The notes under the pieces were generated by a model that saw nothing but the letters and a program-made list of their open reading frames with translations, made no database searches and was not told the origin of the DNA. A program made the translations under genes and the position numbers. From Shewanella putrefaciens (GTDB taxonomy: Bacteria > Pseudomonadota > Gammaproteobacteria > Enterobacterales > Shewanellaceae), in the NCBI RefSeq assembly GCF_016406325.1, contig NZ_CP066370.1, positions 4,278,001 through 4,342,000 of the forward strand: a DNA stretch of 64,000 nucleotides, given 5' to 3'. Of this stretch, positions 54,687 through 63,508 are shown piece after piece; position 1 is the stretch's first letter, and every line of letters begins with the position of its first letter.

Positions 54687-56027
54687 ATGGCAATAGAACA
54701 TCATCCAAGGTCGGATAGAAAACTGTTCGGTGCGCCACCCTTTATTTTAAGCGTGAGCTTTGCACTACTGATCATCCTTGGTACTTGCTTACTGAAACTG
54801 CCAATAGCAACCGAAGTCCCTATTACTTGGTTACAAAGTCTTTTCACTGCAACCTCGGCGGTCACAGTGACTGGGCTAGTCGTTGTCGACACAGGGACAG
54901 TATTTACGCCATTTGGCCAAATCGTCATCGCGCTATTAATCCAATGCGGCGGGCTGGGGCTGATGACCTTTGCGATTGTTACCCTTATCGCCCTTGGCGG
55001 TAAGATTGGCTTTTTACAGCAAACCGTCGCAAAAGAGGCTTTTAATCAAACCGATACTTCAACATTAGTCTCGACTGCTAAGGCCGTATTACTGTTTTCG
55101 CTCTTGGTAGAAGCCATAGGCATGTTGATTTTATCAGTGCATTGGAGCCATGAACTCGGTTGGCAAACCAGCTTATTCCACGGTTTTTTCTATACGATTA
55201 GCGCCTTTAATAACGCAGGTTTTGCCCTCAGTGCCGACAGCTTAATGCCCTATGTGGCCGATCCTGTAATTAACCTCACCATCACAGGTTTATTTATTAT
55301 TGGCGGTTTAGGGTTTTCAGTCTGGATTGACCTTCGCCGCAATAAATGTTGGTCGAAATTGACCGTCTACAGCCGAATGATGATTACAGGCACCATACTG
55401 ATCAATGCCGTAGCAGTGATTGCTATTTACCTGATTGAGTACAACAACCCCAATACTCTCGCGCCCTTAAGCGAACTCGGTAAATGGTTAGCCTCTTGGT
55501 TTCAAGCCGTTACCCCTCGCACTGCTGGCTTTAATACCTTAGCCATTGACCAGCTCGAAGATGGCTCAACACTACTTATGCTGGTATTGATGTTTATCGG
55601 CGGTGGCTCTCTCAGTACCGCCAGCGGGATTAAGGTAGTCACTTTTATGGTGTTGATTTTGGCAACTTATGGCTACTTGCGCCGTGATGAAGCTGTCTAC
55701 GTGTTTAAGCGGGAAATTCCCAAAGACACCATTAGTAAGGCCTTAGCCCTTACCATGATCTCCATTGGCGTCACTTGGCTCGCTATTTTTGCTTTAGTGT
55801 TAACTGAAAAAGCGCCGCTAGTCGATATTGTATTTGAAGCGGTTTCAGCACTGGGCACTGTCGGTTTATCACGCGGTTTAACAGGGAGTCTTTCAGATAT
55901 GGGCCTAGGGATCATTATCTTTATGATGTATATGGGACGTCTAGGCCCACTGATGCTGGCCTACTTCCTTGCCAACCCAAGAGTGAAAAAATTACGCTAT
56001 GCAGAAACCAAATTGGCGATTGGGTAA
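54687..56027 (+). CDS. ktrB: Potassium uptake channel subunit KtrB (TrkH family)
   Basis: 446 residues from the ATG at 54687 (open frame to 54573; GTG at 54663 is an alternative, no clear ribosome site). Four selectivity-filter-like loops can be seen: TATSAVTVTGL, SAFNNAGFAL, TPRTAGFNT and SALGTVGLSRG. About eight transmembrane helices are present. The length and loops fit KtrB. It imports potassium, usually coupled to sodium. It is last in the run, followed by a hairpin. Confidence 0.93.
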   Translation: MAIEHHPRSDRKLFGAPPFILSVSFALLIILGTCLLKLPIATEVPITWLQSLFTATSAVTVTGLVVVDTGTVFTPFGQIVIALLIQCGGLGLMTFAIVTLIALGGKIGFLQQTVAKEAFNQTDTSTLVSTAKAVLLFSLLVEAIGMLILSVHWSHELGWQTSLFHGFFYTISAFNNAGFALSADSLMPYVADPVINLTITGLFIIGGLGFSVWIDLRRNKCWSKLTVYSRMMITGTILINAVAVIAIYLIEYNNPNTLAPLSELGKWLASWFQAVTPRTAGFNTLAIDQLEDGSTLLMLVLMFIGGGSLSTASGIKVVTFMVLILATYGYLRRDEAVYVFKREIPKDTISKALALTMISIGVTWLAIFALVLTEKAPLVDIVFEAVSALGTVGLSRGLTGSLSDMGLGIIIFMMYMGRLGPLMLAYFLANPRVKKLRYAETKLAIG

Positions 56028-56327
56028 CTGAAGGTGAAGACGCTATCTCTGTTGTCAGCAATATCATCAAACTCTAAACCTTCTTGACTGAGTAAAAGAA
56101 TACAGAACAATAATGTTGATGTATCAACAAACCATTACATTGTGAAAATAGGAGTGCTCACTATATGCTTAAGCACTGATAGTGAGCTCCTTTACACAGG
56201 CCCAATAGTAGAATAACAAAAGAAAAATGGGCCAATATCGCCATATGCCAAAATCAAATCATGCCAGAAGCTGATAGGTTAAGTTTACCTATCAAGTGAA
56301 ACCGAGGTAGGTAGGAAGTATCACAAC
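56028..56327. other. Intergenic stretch after ktrB
   Basis: About 300 bp. It holds the terminator-like hairpin at 56151-56193 and a small palindrome, GTTGATGTATCAAC, at 56115-56128. The rest is AT-rich with no gene. Confidence 0.5.
56151..56193 (+). terminator. ktrB: Hairpin terminator after ktrB
   Basis: The stem GCTCACTAT / ATAGTGAGC is extended by GGAG / CTCC with one bulge; the loop is 14 bases, followed by TTTACAC. The T-run is short. Confidence 0.6.
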
Positions 56328-56792
56328 ATGAGTAAAATTGAATATCTATTTTTTGATCAAGTAAAGCCTGAAGATTTCATATCTATTATCAATGAAGACT
56401 CTCTAAGAATACATCTGATAGAACATCCATATTTTGATGCCACCAGCGTTAGAGTATGGATGGAGGATAAAATTAAGCTCGATGCAACAAATGGTTGTCG
56501 TATACGTGCCGTTTATATAGATGGGATGTTAGCTGGTTGGTGCGGAATTCAACCAGATGATAATGGCTTTGAATTAGCGATTGTTATCGCTAAGAGATTT
56601 TGGGGGTTTGGTATATCTATTTTCAAAACGCTGATTTGTTGGGCGAGAGAACTAGGACATAAAGAAGTCATATTTCATCTACTTGACAGTAGGCCTGCTT
56701 ATAAAACACTCAACAAAATAGCGATGAAAGTTCATAAAACCGAGCTAGCTGGTAGGTATTTTACAACATACCATATTCCTGTGAGTCAATAA
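56328..56792 (+). CDS. GNAT-like acetyltransferase
   Basis: A 154-residue protein with a GNAT-type fold: IDGMLAGWCGI, then NGFELAIVIAKRFWGFGISIFKTLICWARELGHKEVIFHLLD, close to the acetyl-CoA strand-loop-helix region. The usual Q/RxxGxG/A loop is only partly matched (RFWGFGIS). The gene is more AT-rich than its neighbours, which may point to transfer. AGGAAG lies upstream. The substrate is unknown. Confidence 0.6.
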   Translation: MSKIEYLFFDQVKPEDFISIINEDSLRIHLIEHPYFDATSVRVWMEDKIKLDATNGCRIRAVYIDGMLAGWCGIQPDDNGFELAIVIAKRFWGFGISIFKTLICWARELGHKEVIFHLLDSRPAYKTLNKIAMKVHKTELAGRYFTTYHIPVSQ

Positions 56793-56865
56793 CGCACATA
56801 AATACCAGACTTTTCCATTAGCCCTAAATTGCTCTGTTTTTGTCACAAGCCGAGAAAGCTGATTT

Positions 56866-58050
56866 TTACACTACTTGCCCTGCTGCAACGCCGGAGGCCC
56901 AAGACCATTGGAAATTAAACCCGCCTAACCAACCACTTACATCCATCACTTCACCGATAAAGTAGAGTCCAGGCACTTTGCTAGCTTCCATGGTTTTGGA
57001 GGAGAGTTCATGGGTATCCACACCGCCTAACGTCACTTCGGCGGTGCGGTAGCCTTCGGTGCCATTCATTAATACTGTCCAGCGGTGCAGATCGTCGACC
57101 AGCTTAGCGCGCTCTGCATGCATAAGCTGATTTAAGGCTTTGTTTAATAACGCCTCATCGAATAACACTTCCACCAGCCGCTTAGGTAACCACTGGCTTA
57201 AGGTATTACGTAGACTCTGCTTTGGATGTGCTGCCAATTGTTGCTCTAGCGTCTGCGCCAAATCCATATTGGGTAATAGATTTATCTCTATGGTTTCGCC
57301 CGCTTTCCAATAGTTGGAAATCTGCAAAATCGCGGGGCCAGATAAGCCGCGATGGGTGAATAGCAGAGCTTCACTAAAGCTAGTGCCGTCTTTGGCGGTA
57401 ATGCGGCTAGGTACGGCTATGCCCGATAAGGGCTCGAAACGAATTTTATCTTCACTGTGCCAGGTAAAAGGTACTAGCCCTGCGTGGGTTGGTAATACTT
57501 TGAGGCCAAATTGCTCGGCCAGTTGATAACCATAAGGCGTGGCGCCGAGTTTGGGCATAGATAAGCCGCCAGTAGCAACCACCAATGAATCGCAACTTAA
57601 CTCGCCATTAGAAGTGTTAAGCTCAAAGCGCCCAACTTCGGTCTTTTTAACGGCCAGAATATCGGTGCGCAGCTTTATACTCACACCTGCCCATTCGCAT
57701 TCAGTCAGCAGCATAGTGACAATTTCTTTGGCCGAGTCATTACAGAATAGCTGGCCATGATCGCGCTCGTGGTATTCAATGCCGTGGCGCTCAACCAGTT
57801 CGATAAACTGCAGTGAGGGATAACGCGCAAGTGCCGATTTTACAAAGTGCGGATTGCTACAGATAAAGTTAGCGGGCTCAACTTTAAGGTTAGTGAAGTT
57901 ACAACGGCCGCCACCGCTAATGAGGATTTTACGCCCCGCTTGCTTGGCGTTATCGAGTACGAGTACATCACGGCCTCGGTAACCCGCTGTTGCTGCACAC
58001 ATCAATCCCGCGGCACCGGCTCCGATAATAATCACATCATGATGTTTCAC
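56866..58050 (-). CDS. BaiN/HI0933-type NAD(P)/FAD-dependent oxidoreductase (GTG start)
   Basis: A 394-residue flavoprotein. It starts at GTG 58050, with GGAG 8 bp upstream, giving KHHDVIIIGAGAAGLMCA as the FAD site. The frame is open upstream to 58494 but the first 148 residues are not protein-like and overlap a hairpin-rich region. Further motifs: GGGRCNFTN, ATGGLSMPKLGATPYGY, and VTLGGVDTHELSSKTMEASKVPGLYFIGEVMDVSGWLGGFN-type stretches. Relatives include BaiN and proteins of unknown substrate. Confidence 0.88.
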   Translation of the reverse strand: MKHHDVIIIGAGAAGLMCAATAGYRGRDVLVLDNAKQAGRKILISGGGRCNFTNLKVEPANFICSNPHFVKSALARYPSLQFIELVERHGIEYHERDHGQLFCNDSAKEIVTMLLTECEWAGVSIKLRTDILAVKKTEVGRFELNTSNGELSCDSLVVATGGLSMPKLGATPYGYQLAEQFGLKVLPTHAGLVPFTWHSEDKIRFEPLSGIAVPSRITAKDGTSFSEALLFTHRGLSGPAILQISNYWKAGETIEINLLPNMDLAQTLEQQLAAHPKQSLRNTLSQWLPKRLVEVLFDEALLNKALNQLMHAERAKLVDDLHRWTVLMNGTEGYRTAEVTLGGVDTHELSSKTMEASKVPGLYFIGEVMDVSGWLGGFNFQWSWASGVAAGQVV

Positions 58051-58089
58051 ACTCGTACTCCAGTCGATAAATTGATTGCAATTGGCAAG

Positions 58090-58245
58090 CCACAACCCCT
58101 CTTTCATCATCAACCCTTTATGGATAAAGGCTATGGCGATCGGACATAAATCCCCTCTTTCACCATCTGACCTCCAAGGATGGAGGAAATGCCCGTCTGA
58201 TGTCAGGAACATCAAGGACCCTGGTGACCGGGGATACATCTTGCA
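58090..58245 (-). other. Hairpin-rich leader-like segment upstream of the BaiN-type gene
   Basis: There are several inverted repeats: CCTTTA / TAAAGG (58115-58130), CCTCC / GGAGG (58171-58186), GATGT / ACATC (58199-58213) and CCC / GGG around 58219. Two near-copies of CCCCTCTTTCATCATC occur at 58096 and 58152. It is transcribed, if at all, as the 5' leader of the flavoprotein gene. It looks like a dispersed repeat or a structured RNA. Confidence 0.35.
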
Positions 58246-58264
58246 CACCAGAAGTCCGTGCATA

Positions 58265-58291
58265 AAAAAGGGCGCTATTTTAGCACCCTTT
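58265..58291 (-). terminator. gpsA: Terminator of gpsA
   Basis: AAAGGG, a mismatch, GCTA / TAGC, a mismatch, then CCCTTT form a hairpin with a 3-base loop, followed on the minus strand by six T. It lies about 35 bp past the gpsA stop. Confidence 0.8.
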
Positions 58292-58324
58292 CGACGAACC
58301 GCTATTACCTCGTAATAAATACAC

Positions 58325-59341
58325 TTACTGGGTTGGCGTTTCTGATTTTTTCTCTCTGCCGAGCAGTTCTTTTGCGGCATCAACCGGTGATTTACCTTGA
58401 TACAAAACTTGGTAAATCTGCTCAGTGATCGGCATTTCAACACCAAGGCGTTTCGCCAGAGTAAACACTTCTTTAGTATTGCGATAACCTTCAACCACTT
58501 GGCCGATCTCAGCCTGTGCAGTCATCACATCACAGCCTTTACCTAAGGCTAAACCAAAGCGGCGGTTACGGGATTGGTTGTCGGTACAGGTCAACACTAA
58601 GTCGCCTAACCCAGCCATGCCCATAAAAGTAGCTGTACTGGCGCCAAGGGCTTCGCCTAAGCGCGTTAGTTCGACTAGACCACGGGTGATTAAGGCCGTT
58701 CTAGCATTAGCACCAAAGCCAATGCCGTCAGACATACCTGCACCAATGGCGATCACGTTCTTTACCGCGCCGCCAAGTTGCAACCCCGTAAAGTCATCAT
58801 TGGCGTAAACCCGCAAGCGTTTTGGGCTGTGCAGCAATTCCACTAAATCTTCAGTAAACTGTGGACAGGTTCCTGCAACCGAAATCGCCGTAGGTAAACC
58901 CATAGCAAGTTCTTTAGCAAAGGTTGGCCCAGATAATACCGCTAGCGGATATTGTTCGCCCAATACATCACGGGCTACATCTTGCAGTAAACGTCCCGTT
59001 TCAGGCTCAAGTCCTTTAGTTGCCCACACGATACGCGCATCGCTACGCAATAACGGTTTCGCTTGCTCAAGCACAGTACCAAACACATGGCTTGGCACGA
59101 CCACTAACACATTGTTACTGGCGGCTAAGGCTTTGGCTAAATCGGCTTCGATCTGTAAACAGTCTGGAAACGCAATATCAGGCAAAAAAGCTTGGTTGCA
59201 CTTGTCTTGTGCGAGCGTTTGCATGTGGACAGGATCGTGTCCCCACAACAAGGTCTTATGACCATTGCTGGCTAAAGAAATGGCAAGGGCGGTGCCATAT
59301 GAGCCCGCCCCTAATACCGTGATATCGGCAGAGTTTTTCAT
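58325..59341 (-). CDS. gpsA: Glycerol-3-phosphate dehydrogenase [NAD(P)+]
   Basis: Reduces dihydroxyacetone phosphate to glycerol-3-phosphate for phospholipid synthesis. The ATG at 59341 gives 338 residues: [21 protein letters not shown] (NAD site), [27 protein letters not shown] and [12 protein letters not shown] with the catalytic Lys. It lies 4 bp after the secB stop and is translationally coupled; the frame open to 59425 runs through secB and is not used. Confidence 0.97.
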   Translation of the reverse strand: MKNSADITVLGAGSYGTALAISLASNGHKTLLWGHDPVHMQTLAQDKCNQAFLPDIAFPDCLQIEADLAKALAASNNVLVVVPSHVFGTVLEQAKPLLRSDARIVWATKGLEPETGRLLQDVARDVLGEQYPLAVLSGPTFAKELAMGLPTAISVAGTCPQFTEDLVELLHSPKRLRVYANDDFTGLQLGGAVKNVIAIGAGMSDGIGFGANARTALITRGLVELTRLGEALGASTATFMGMAGLGDLVLTCTDNQSRNRRFGLALGKGCDVMTAQAEIGQVVEGYRNTKEVFTLAKRLGVEMPITEQIYQVLYQGKSPVDAAKELLGREKKSETPTQ

Positions 59342-59345
59342 GTAA

Positions 59346-59831
59346 TTAAGCGTTTGCTTCTTCGGCTGCGGGGGCAGTCGCAGCGGCTTGACGTTGTTGC
59401 ACATATTGCGCGAACAAAGCATCAAAGTTTACAGGTGCAAGATTCAGTTGTGGGAAAGTACCACGACCTACTAAGCTGCCTACCGCTTCGCGAGCATATG
59501 GGAATAGAATGTTAGGGCAGTATGCACCTAAGGAGTGCGCCAATTGTGGCTCAGTTAAACCAGAAATAGAGAAGATACCCGCCTGTTGTACTTCACACAG
59601 GAATGCGGTTTCGCCGCCATTTTGTGCAGTTACAGTCAAAGACAGAACCACTTCATACACATCATCAGCTAATTTAGCACTGCGTGTATCTAAATCTAAC
59701 TTCACTTCTGGATTCCATTCTTTTTGGAATACCGCTGGGCTGTTAGGTGTTTCAAAAGACACATCTTTCGTGTAAACACGTTGGATGTTGAATTGTGGGG
59801 CTTGTTGTTCGTTGTTTGCTACTTCAGCCAT
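59346..59831 (-). CDS. secB: Protein-export chaperone SecB
   Basis: A 161-residue tetrameric cytoplasmic chaperone that holds precursor proteins unfolded for Sec[24 protein letters not shown], the conserved QAGIF and [19 protein letters not shown] stretches and the acidic tail are standard. The order rhodanese - secB - gpsA keeps the enterobacterial set without grxC. Confidence 0.98.
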   Translation of the reverse strand: MAEVANNEQQAPQFNIQRVYTKDVSFETPNSPAVFQKEWNPEVKLDLDTRSAKLADDVYEVVLSLTVTAQNGGETAFLCEVQQAGIFSISGLTEPQLAHSLGAYCPNILFPYAREAVGSLVGRGTFPQLNLAPVNFDALFAQYVQQRQAAATAPAAEEANA

Positions 59832-59859
59832 AATTTCCTACCTATCCTATCAATGTTAT

Positions 59860-59883
59860 GCCAGCTTTTCGTTGAAGGCTGGC
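59860..59883 (-). promoter_or_regulatory. secB: Hairpin upstream of secB
   Basis: GCCAGC / GCTGGC with a 12-base loop, 30 bp upstream of the secB start. There is no T-run, so it may be a leader hairpin or weak terminator for the rhodanese gene. Confidence 0.35.
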
Positions 59884-60089
59884 TTATATGTCTATTTAGC
59901 TCGGGCTTTGCGACTTAAGGCCAATCTTAGATCCCAGTGCCATCCCAATATTTAACCCTAAAGTGCATCTTTCAAAACTTAATTAAAGCCCTTAGCGACC
60001 ACAGGATCAGTATGCCAAACAATGATGACTCCTATTGCTACCATGGCAAGATGGCCTTTGTAGCACAAATCATAACTGCCGCCGACAAC

Positions 60090-60524
60090 TTATCTTTTGC
60101 TTTTTGAAACAGGCATATTAGCTGCCTGCCATTCACCCATACCACCTTTTAAGTTATACAGATTTTCAAAACCCTGTTTACTTAAAAGCTGAGCCGCTTG
60201 AGACGAGGTCATGCCAGCATTGCATACAAGTATAATGGGACTGGCTTTAAACTTTTCAAGTGCCGAAGTCTGATTATTTTTGATATCCGCGAGCGTAACG
60301 TTAAGTGCATCAACAATATGGCCCTTACGGAACTCATCGCTTGAACGCACATCAACCACTTTGGCATCCTGTCTGTTCACCATAATGGTTAACTCTTGAT
60401 GACTAATATTTTTGATTTTCGAAAAGCTCGATTTGATGACACTTATCACGAGTACAACAAATAATCCCACCCAAGCAAGACTTAACATAGAGTGAGCTTT
60501 AAAAAATTCGATATATTCTTGCAT
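60090..60524 (-). CDS. Rhodanese-domain membrane protein (YibN-like)
   Basis: 144 residues from the ATG at 60524, the size of E. coli YibN; the frame to 60608 has no support. One N-terminal span (LSLAWVGLFVVLVISVI) is followed by a rhodanese domain: VVDVRSSDEFRKGHIVDALN, and the loop with the active Cys, VCNAGMTSSQAA. It could carry sulfur at the membrane face. It is placed upstream of secB as in E. coli. Confidence 0.92.
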   Translation of the reverse strand: MQEYIEFFKAHSMLSLAWVGLFVVLVISVIKSSFSKIKNISHQELTIMVNRQDAKVVDVRSSDEFRKGHIVDALNVTLADIKNNQTSALEKFKASPIILVCNAGMTSSQAAQLLSKQGFENLYNLKGGMGEWQAANMPVSKSKR

Positions 60525-60790
60525 GATTACAGCCCGTATAAATGGCGAAAATTCAATAAGGGCACAGAGTATACCCATTGCCTTGGCAGATTGCAGCAGT
60601 TTAGTCACAGTTAGAGAACACAGTTTGAACCTTGTAGCAAAGCGATTATCCGACCATTCGCCAATATTCTGCCTAATTAACGATTCGATGACCTTAATCT
60701 AGGTAAAGCGCTTTTTCGTACCCTGCTTACGTAGTAATATTTAACCAATTTCAGATTTCTACCGCTTCTTCAAAACTTAAAGGTATCACC

Positions 60791-62335
60791 ATGACGATAA
60801 CTAAACGTCCGATCGCGCTGTTGATCCTCGATGGCTGGGGCTACCGTGAAAACACGCACATGAACGCGATTTTTCACGCCAAAACACCAGTACTCGACCG
60901 ACTCAACGCTCAATATCCCCACGGTTTGATTTCTGGCTCAGGCTTAGATGTAGGTTTGCCCGATGGTCAAATGGGCAACTCTGAAGTAGGCCATATCAAT
61001 TTAGGCTCTGGCCGCATTGTCTATCAAGAGCTTACTCGCATCAGTAAAGCGATTAGCGACCATGAGTTTGAGACAAACCCAGCCCTGTGCGATGCCGTTG
61101 ATTCGGCAATTAATGCTGGCGGCGCAGTACACATTATGGGCTTACTTTCTCCCGGTGGTGTACATAGCCATGAAGAGCATATCGAAGCCATGTGCCGCAT
61201 GGCCGTTGCACGCGGTGCAACCAAGGTCTATTTACACGCGTTCTTAGATGGCCGTGACACACCACCCCGCAGCGCTAAAGCTAGCTTGAGTCATTTTGAT
61301 GATCTGTTTACTACATTAGGCCATGGCCGTGTCGCATCAATCATAGGCCGTTACTTTGCAATGGACCGTGATAACCGTTGGGATCGTGTATCCCAAGCCT
61401 ATGAGTTAATCACCCAAGGTAAGGCTAAATTCCAATACGATAACGCTGTGACGGCGTTAGAAGCCGCATATGCCCGTGATGAAAACGATGAGTTTGTGTC
61501 TTCATCGGCCATTACCGATGTCCATGGTAAAGTAGCAACACTACAGGATGGCGACGCACTAATATTTATGAACTTCCGCGCTGACCGCGCCCGCCAAATC
61601 ACCCGTAGCTTTATTCACCCAGACTTCGATGGTTTCGAACGCGCAGTTGTGCCTAAAATGCACTTTGTCACCCTCACTGAGTACGCTGGCGACATAACGG
61701 CACCTATCGCTTATCCATCCGAAAACTTAGTGAATACTTTAGGTGAAGTACTGCAAAATCGTGGTCGTACTCAGCTACGGATCTCTGAAACAGAAAAGTA
61801 TGCCCATGTCACTTTCTTCTTCAACGGCGGTAAAGAAGAACCATTTGAGGGCGAAGATCGCATCCTAATCAATTCACCTAAAGTGGCAACTTACGATCTA
61901 CAACCAGAGATGAGTTCAACCGAGCTGACCGATAAGTTAGTTGCAGCAATTGAATCAACAAAATACGATGTGATCATCTGTAACTACCCCAATGGCGATA
62001 TGGTTGGCCACACGGGTAACTTCGATGCCGCAGTCAAAGCCTGTGAAGCGGTTGATACTTGTATTGGCCGCGTTGTCGAAGCACTGGCTAAAGTGGGTGG
62101 TGAATGTATTATTACCGCCGACCACGGTAACGCAGAGCAAATGACTGACGAAACCACAGGTCAAGCCCATACTGCCCACACCAGTGAACTGGTGCCTTTT
62201 ATCTTTGTTGGACGCGATGCGACTATAGATAAAGGTGGTAAACTCAGCGATGTCGCACCGACCATCTTGCAGTTAATTGGTGAAACTATTCCTGCAGAGA
62301 TGACGGGCAAACCCTTAATCCACATTAAAGAGTAA
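60791..62335 (+). CDS. gpmI: Phosphoglycerate mutase, 2,3-bisphosphoglycerate-independent
   Basis: A manganese-dependent glycolytic enzyme that interconverts 3- and 2-phosphoglycerate. It has 514 residues. [17 protein letters not shown] and [15 protein letters not shown] (phospho-Ser near residue 64), [28 protein letters not shown], and the C-terminal [16 protein letters not shown] and [11 protein letters not shown] metal sites are all intact. It is divergent from the rhodanese gene and followed by envC. Confidence 0.98.
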   Translation: MTITKRPIALLILDGWGYRENTHMNAIFHAKTPVLDRLNAQYPHGLISGSGLDVGLPDGQMGNSEVGHINLGSGRIVYQELTRISKAISDHEFETNPALCDAVDSAINAGGAVHIMGLLSPGGVHSHEEHIEAMCRMAVARGATKVYLHAFLDGRDTPPRSAKASLSHFDDLFTTLGHGRVASIIGRYFAMDRDNRWDRVSQAYELITQGKAKFQYDNAVTALEAAYARDENDEFVSSSAITDVHGKVATLQDGDALIFMNFRADRARQITRSFIHPDFDGFERAVVPKMHFVTLTEYAGDITAPIAYPSENLVNTLGEVLQNRGRTQLRISETEKYAHVTFFFNGGKEEPFEGEDRILINSPKVATYDLQPEMSSTELTDKLVAAIESTKYDVIICNYPNGDMVGHTGNFDAAVKACEAVDTCIGRVVEALAKVGGECIITADHGNAEQMTDETTGQAHTAHTSELVPFIFVGRDATIDKGGKLSDVAPTILQLIGETIPAEMTGKPLIHIKE

Positions 62336-62345
62336 TTGTTACCTA

Positions 62346-63479
62346 GTGAGTACTCGACTCCTTGTGAAAGCCAGCATTATTGCTGGCTTTATGATGTTAT
62401 CTTTCTCGGCCAACGCTTCTGACTTACAGAAGCGTCAGTCCGAGTTGAAATCAATCCAAGCGCAAATAAACCAACAACAAAGCGCACTAAAAAGCACCAG
62501 TAAACAACGAGAAAAATTACTTTCATTACTGCGAAGTGATGAAGAAGCCATTGCTGCCGCGGCAAAAAAAGTAAACAACACAAAAAATAGTTTAAAACAA
62601 ATAGACAATAAACTCGCAGAGCTAAAACAACGCCAAGATGAGTTAGAAACACTGAAAATTAGCCAGCAAAAAACACTTTCAAAACAGCTTTCTAGCGCCT
62701 ATTTAGCAGGCAATCACGATTACACCAAGATGATGCTAAATCAACAAAGTCCTGCCACTATTGAGCGAATGCTGGCTTATTATCAATACCTGAACAAAGC
62801 TCGAATGAAGTCGATAAACGAATTAAAACAGACTCTTACCGAACTTGATGACATCAAGGCTTCACAGATCAGTAAACAGCAGCAGCTCACTAAGTTGATA
62901 GCAGAGCAACAAGTTCAGTCTAAGCGCTTAAGCCAGGAACAAAGTCAGCGCCAACTCACCCTCAATGAATTGCAACGTACCCTCAACACTAAGGGCGCTG
63001 AACTTGAACAACTACAAATTGAGGAAGCCAGCTTAAAACGCGTGGTAGAACAAGCACTACGTGCCATGAAAGACAGTCCATCAATGGAAGGTTTTGGCAA
63101 ACAGGGAGGTAAGCTGAAATGGCCGACCAAAGGCCGAGTCAGTGCCAGCTTTGGCAGCCCACGTTCAGGGCAAGTAGTGTGGAAAGGCACTATGCTATCG
63201 GCACCTGAAGGACAAAATATACATGCAATTTCAGGAGGAAAAGTCATCTATGCCGATTGGTTAAAGGGGTTTGGTATGGTGATGGTCATCGACCACGGTA
63301 AGGGCTATATGAGTCTTTACGGCCATGCACAAACACTACTAAAAAGCCCTGGTGACATGGTAAAAAGTGGCGACGCAATTGCTTTAGTCGGACGTTCGGG
63401 TGGACAAACCGAGCCTGGCCTATACTTTGAAATAAGGCATAAAGGGCAAGCCGTCGATCCAGCGAAATACTGTCGCTAA
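62346..63479 (+). CDS. envC: Murein hydrolase activator EnvC
   Basis: A 377-residue periplasmic protein that activates the AmiA/AmiB amidases at the division site. The signal peptide ends after NASA. A long coiled coil (about residues 30-235) and a C-terminal LytM domain follow. The LytM metal-ligand block near the domain start (usually HxGxD) is replaced by KGTMLSAPEG, so it should be non-catalytic, as in E. coli. The GTG start at 62346 follows gpmI by 10 bp. A protease gene follows, as in relatives. Confidence 0.94.
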   Translation: MSTRLLVKASIIAGFMMLSFSANASDLQKRQSELKSIQAQINQQQSALKSTSKQREKLLSLLRSDEEAIAAAAKKVNNTKNSLKQIDNKLAELKQRQDELETLKISQQKTLSKQLSSAYLAGNHDYTKMMLNQQSPATIERMLAYYQYLNKARMKSINELKQTLTELDDIKASQISKQQQLTKLIAEQQVQSKRLSQEQSQRQLTLNELQRTLNTKGAELEQLQIEEASLKRVVEQALRAMKDSPSMEGFGKQGGKLKWPTKGRVSASFGSPRSGQVVWKGTMLSAPEGQNIHAISGGKVIYADWLKGFGMVMVIDHGKGYMSLYGHAQTLLKSPGDMVKSGDAIALVGRSGGQTEPGLYFEIRHKGQAVDPAKYCR

Positions 63480-63508
63480 CATGGCTGCCCTAACAATAGG
63501 GGGCGGCT

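Noticed and set aside
56115..56128. FNR/EtrA-like site GTTGATGTATCAAC
   Set aside because: The half-sites are two bases apart rather than four, and no gene start lies at a suitable distance.
58051..58494. N-terminal extension of the BaiN-type flavoprotein
   Set aside because: The extra 148 residues overlap the gpsA 3' end, its terminator and a hairpin-rich segment. The GTG at 58050 has a good ribosome site and gives the normal length.
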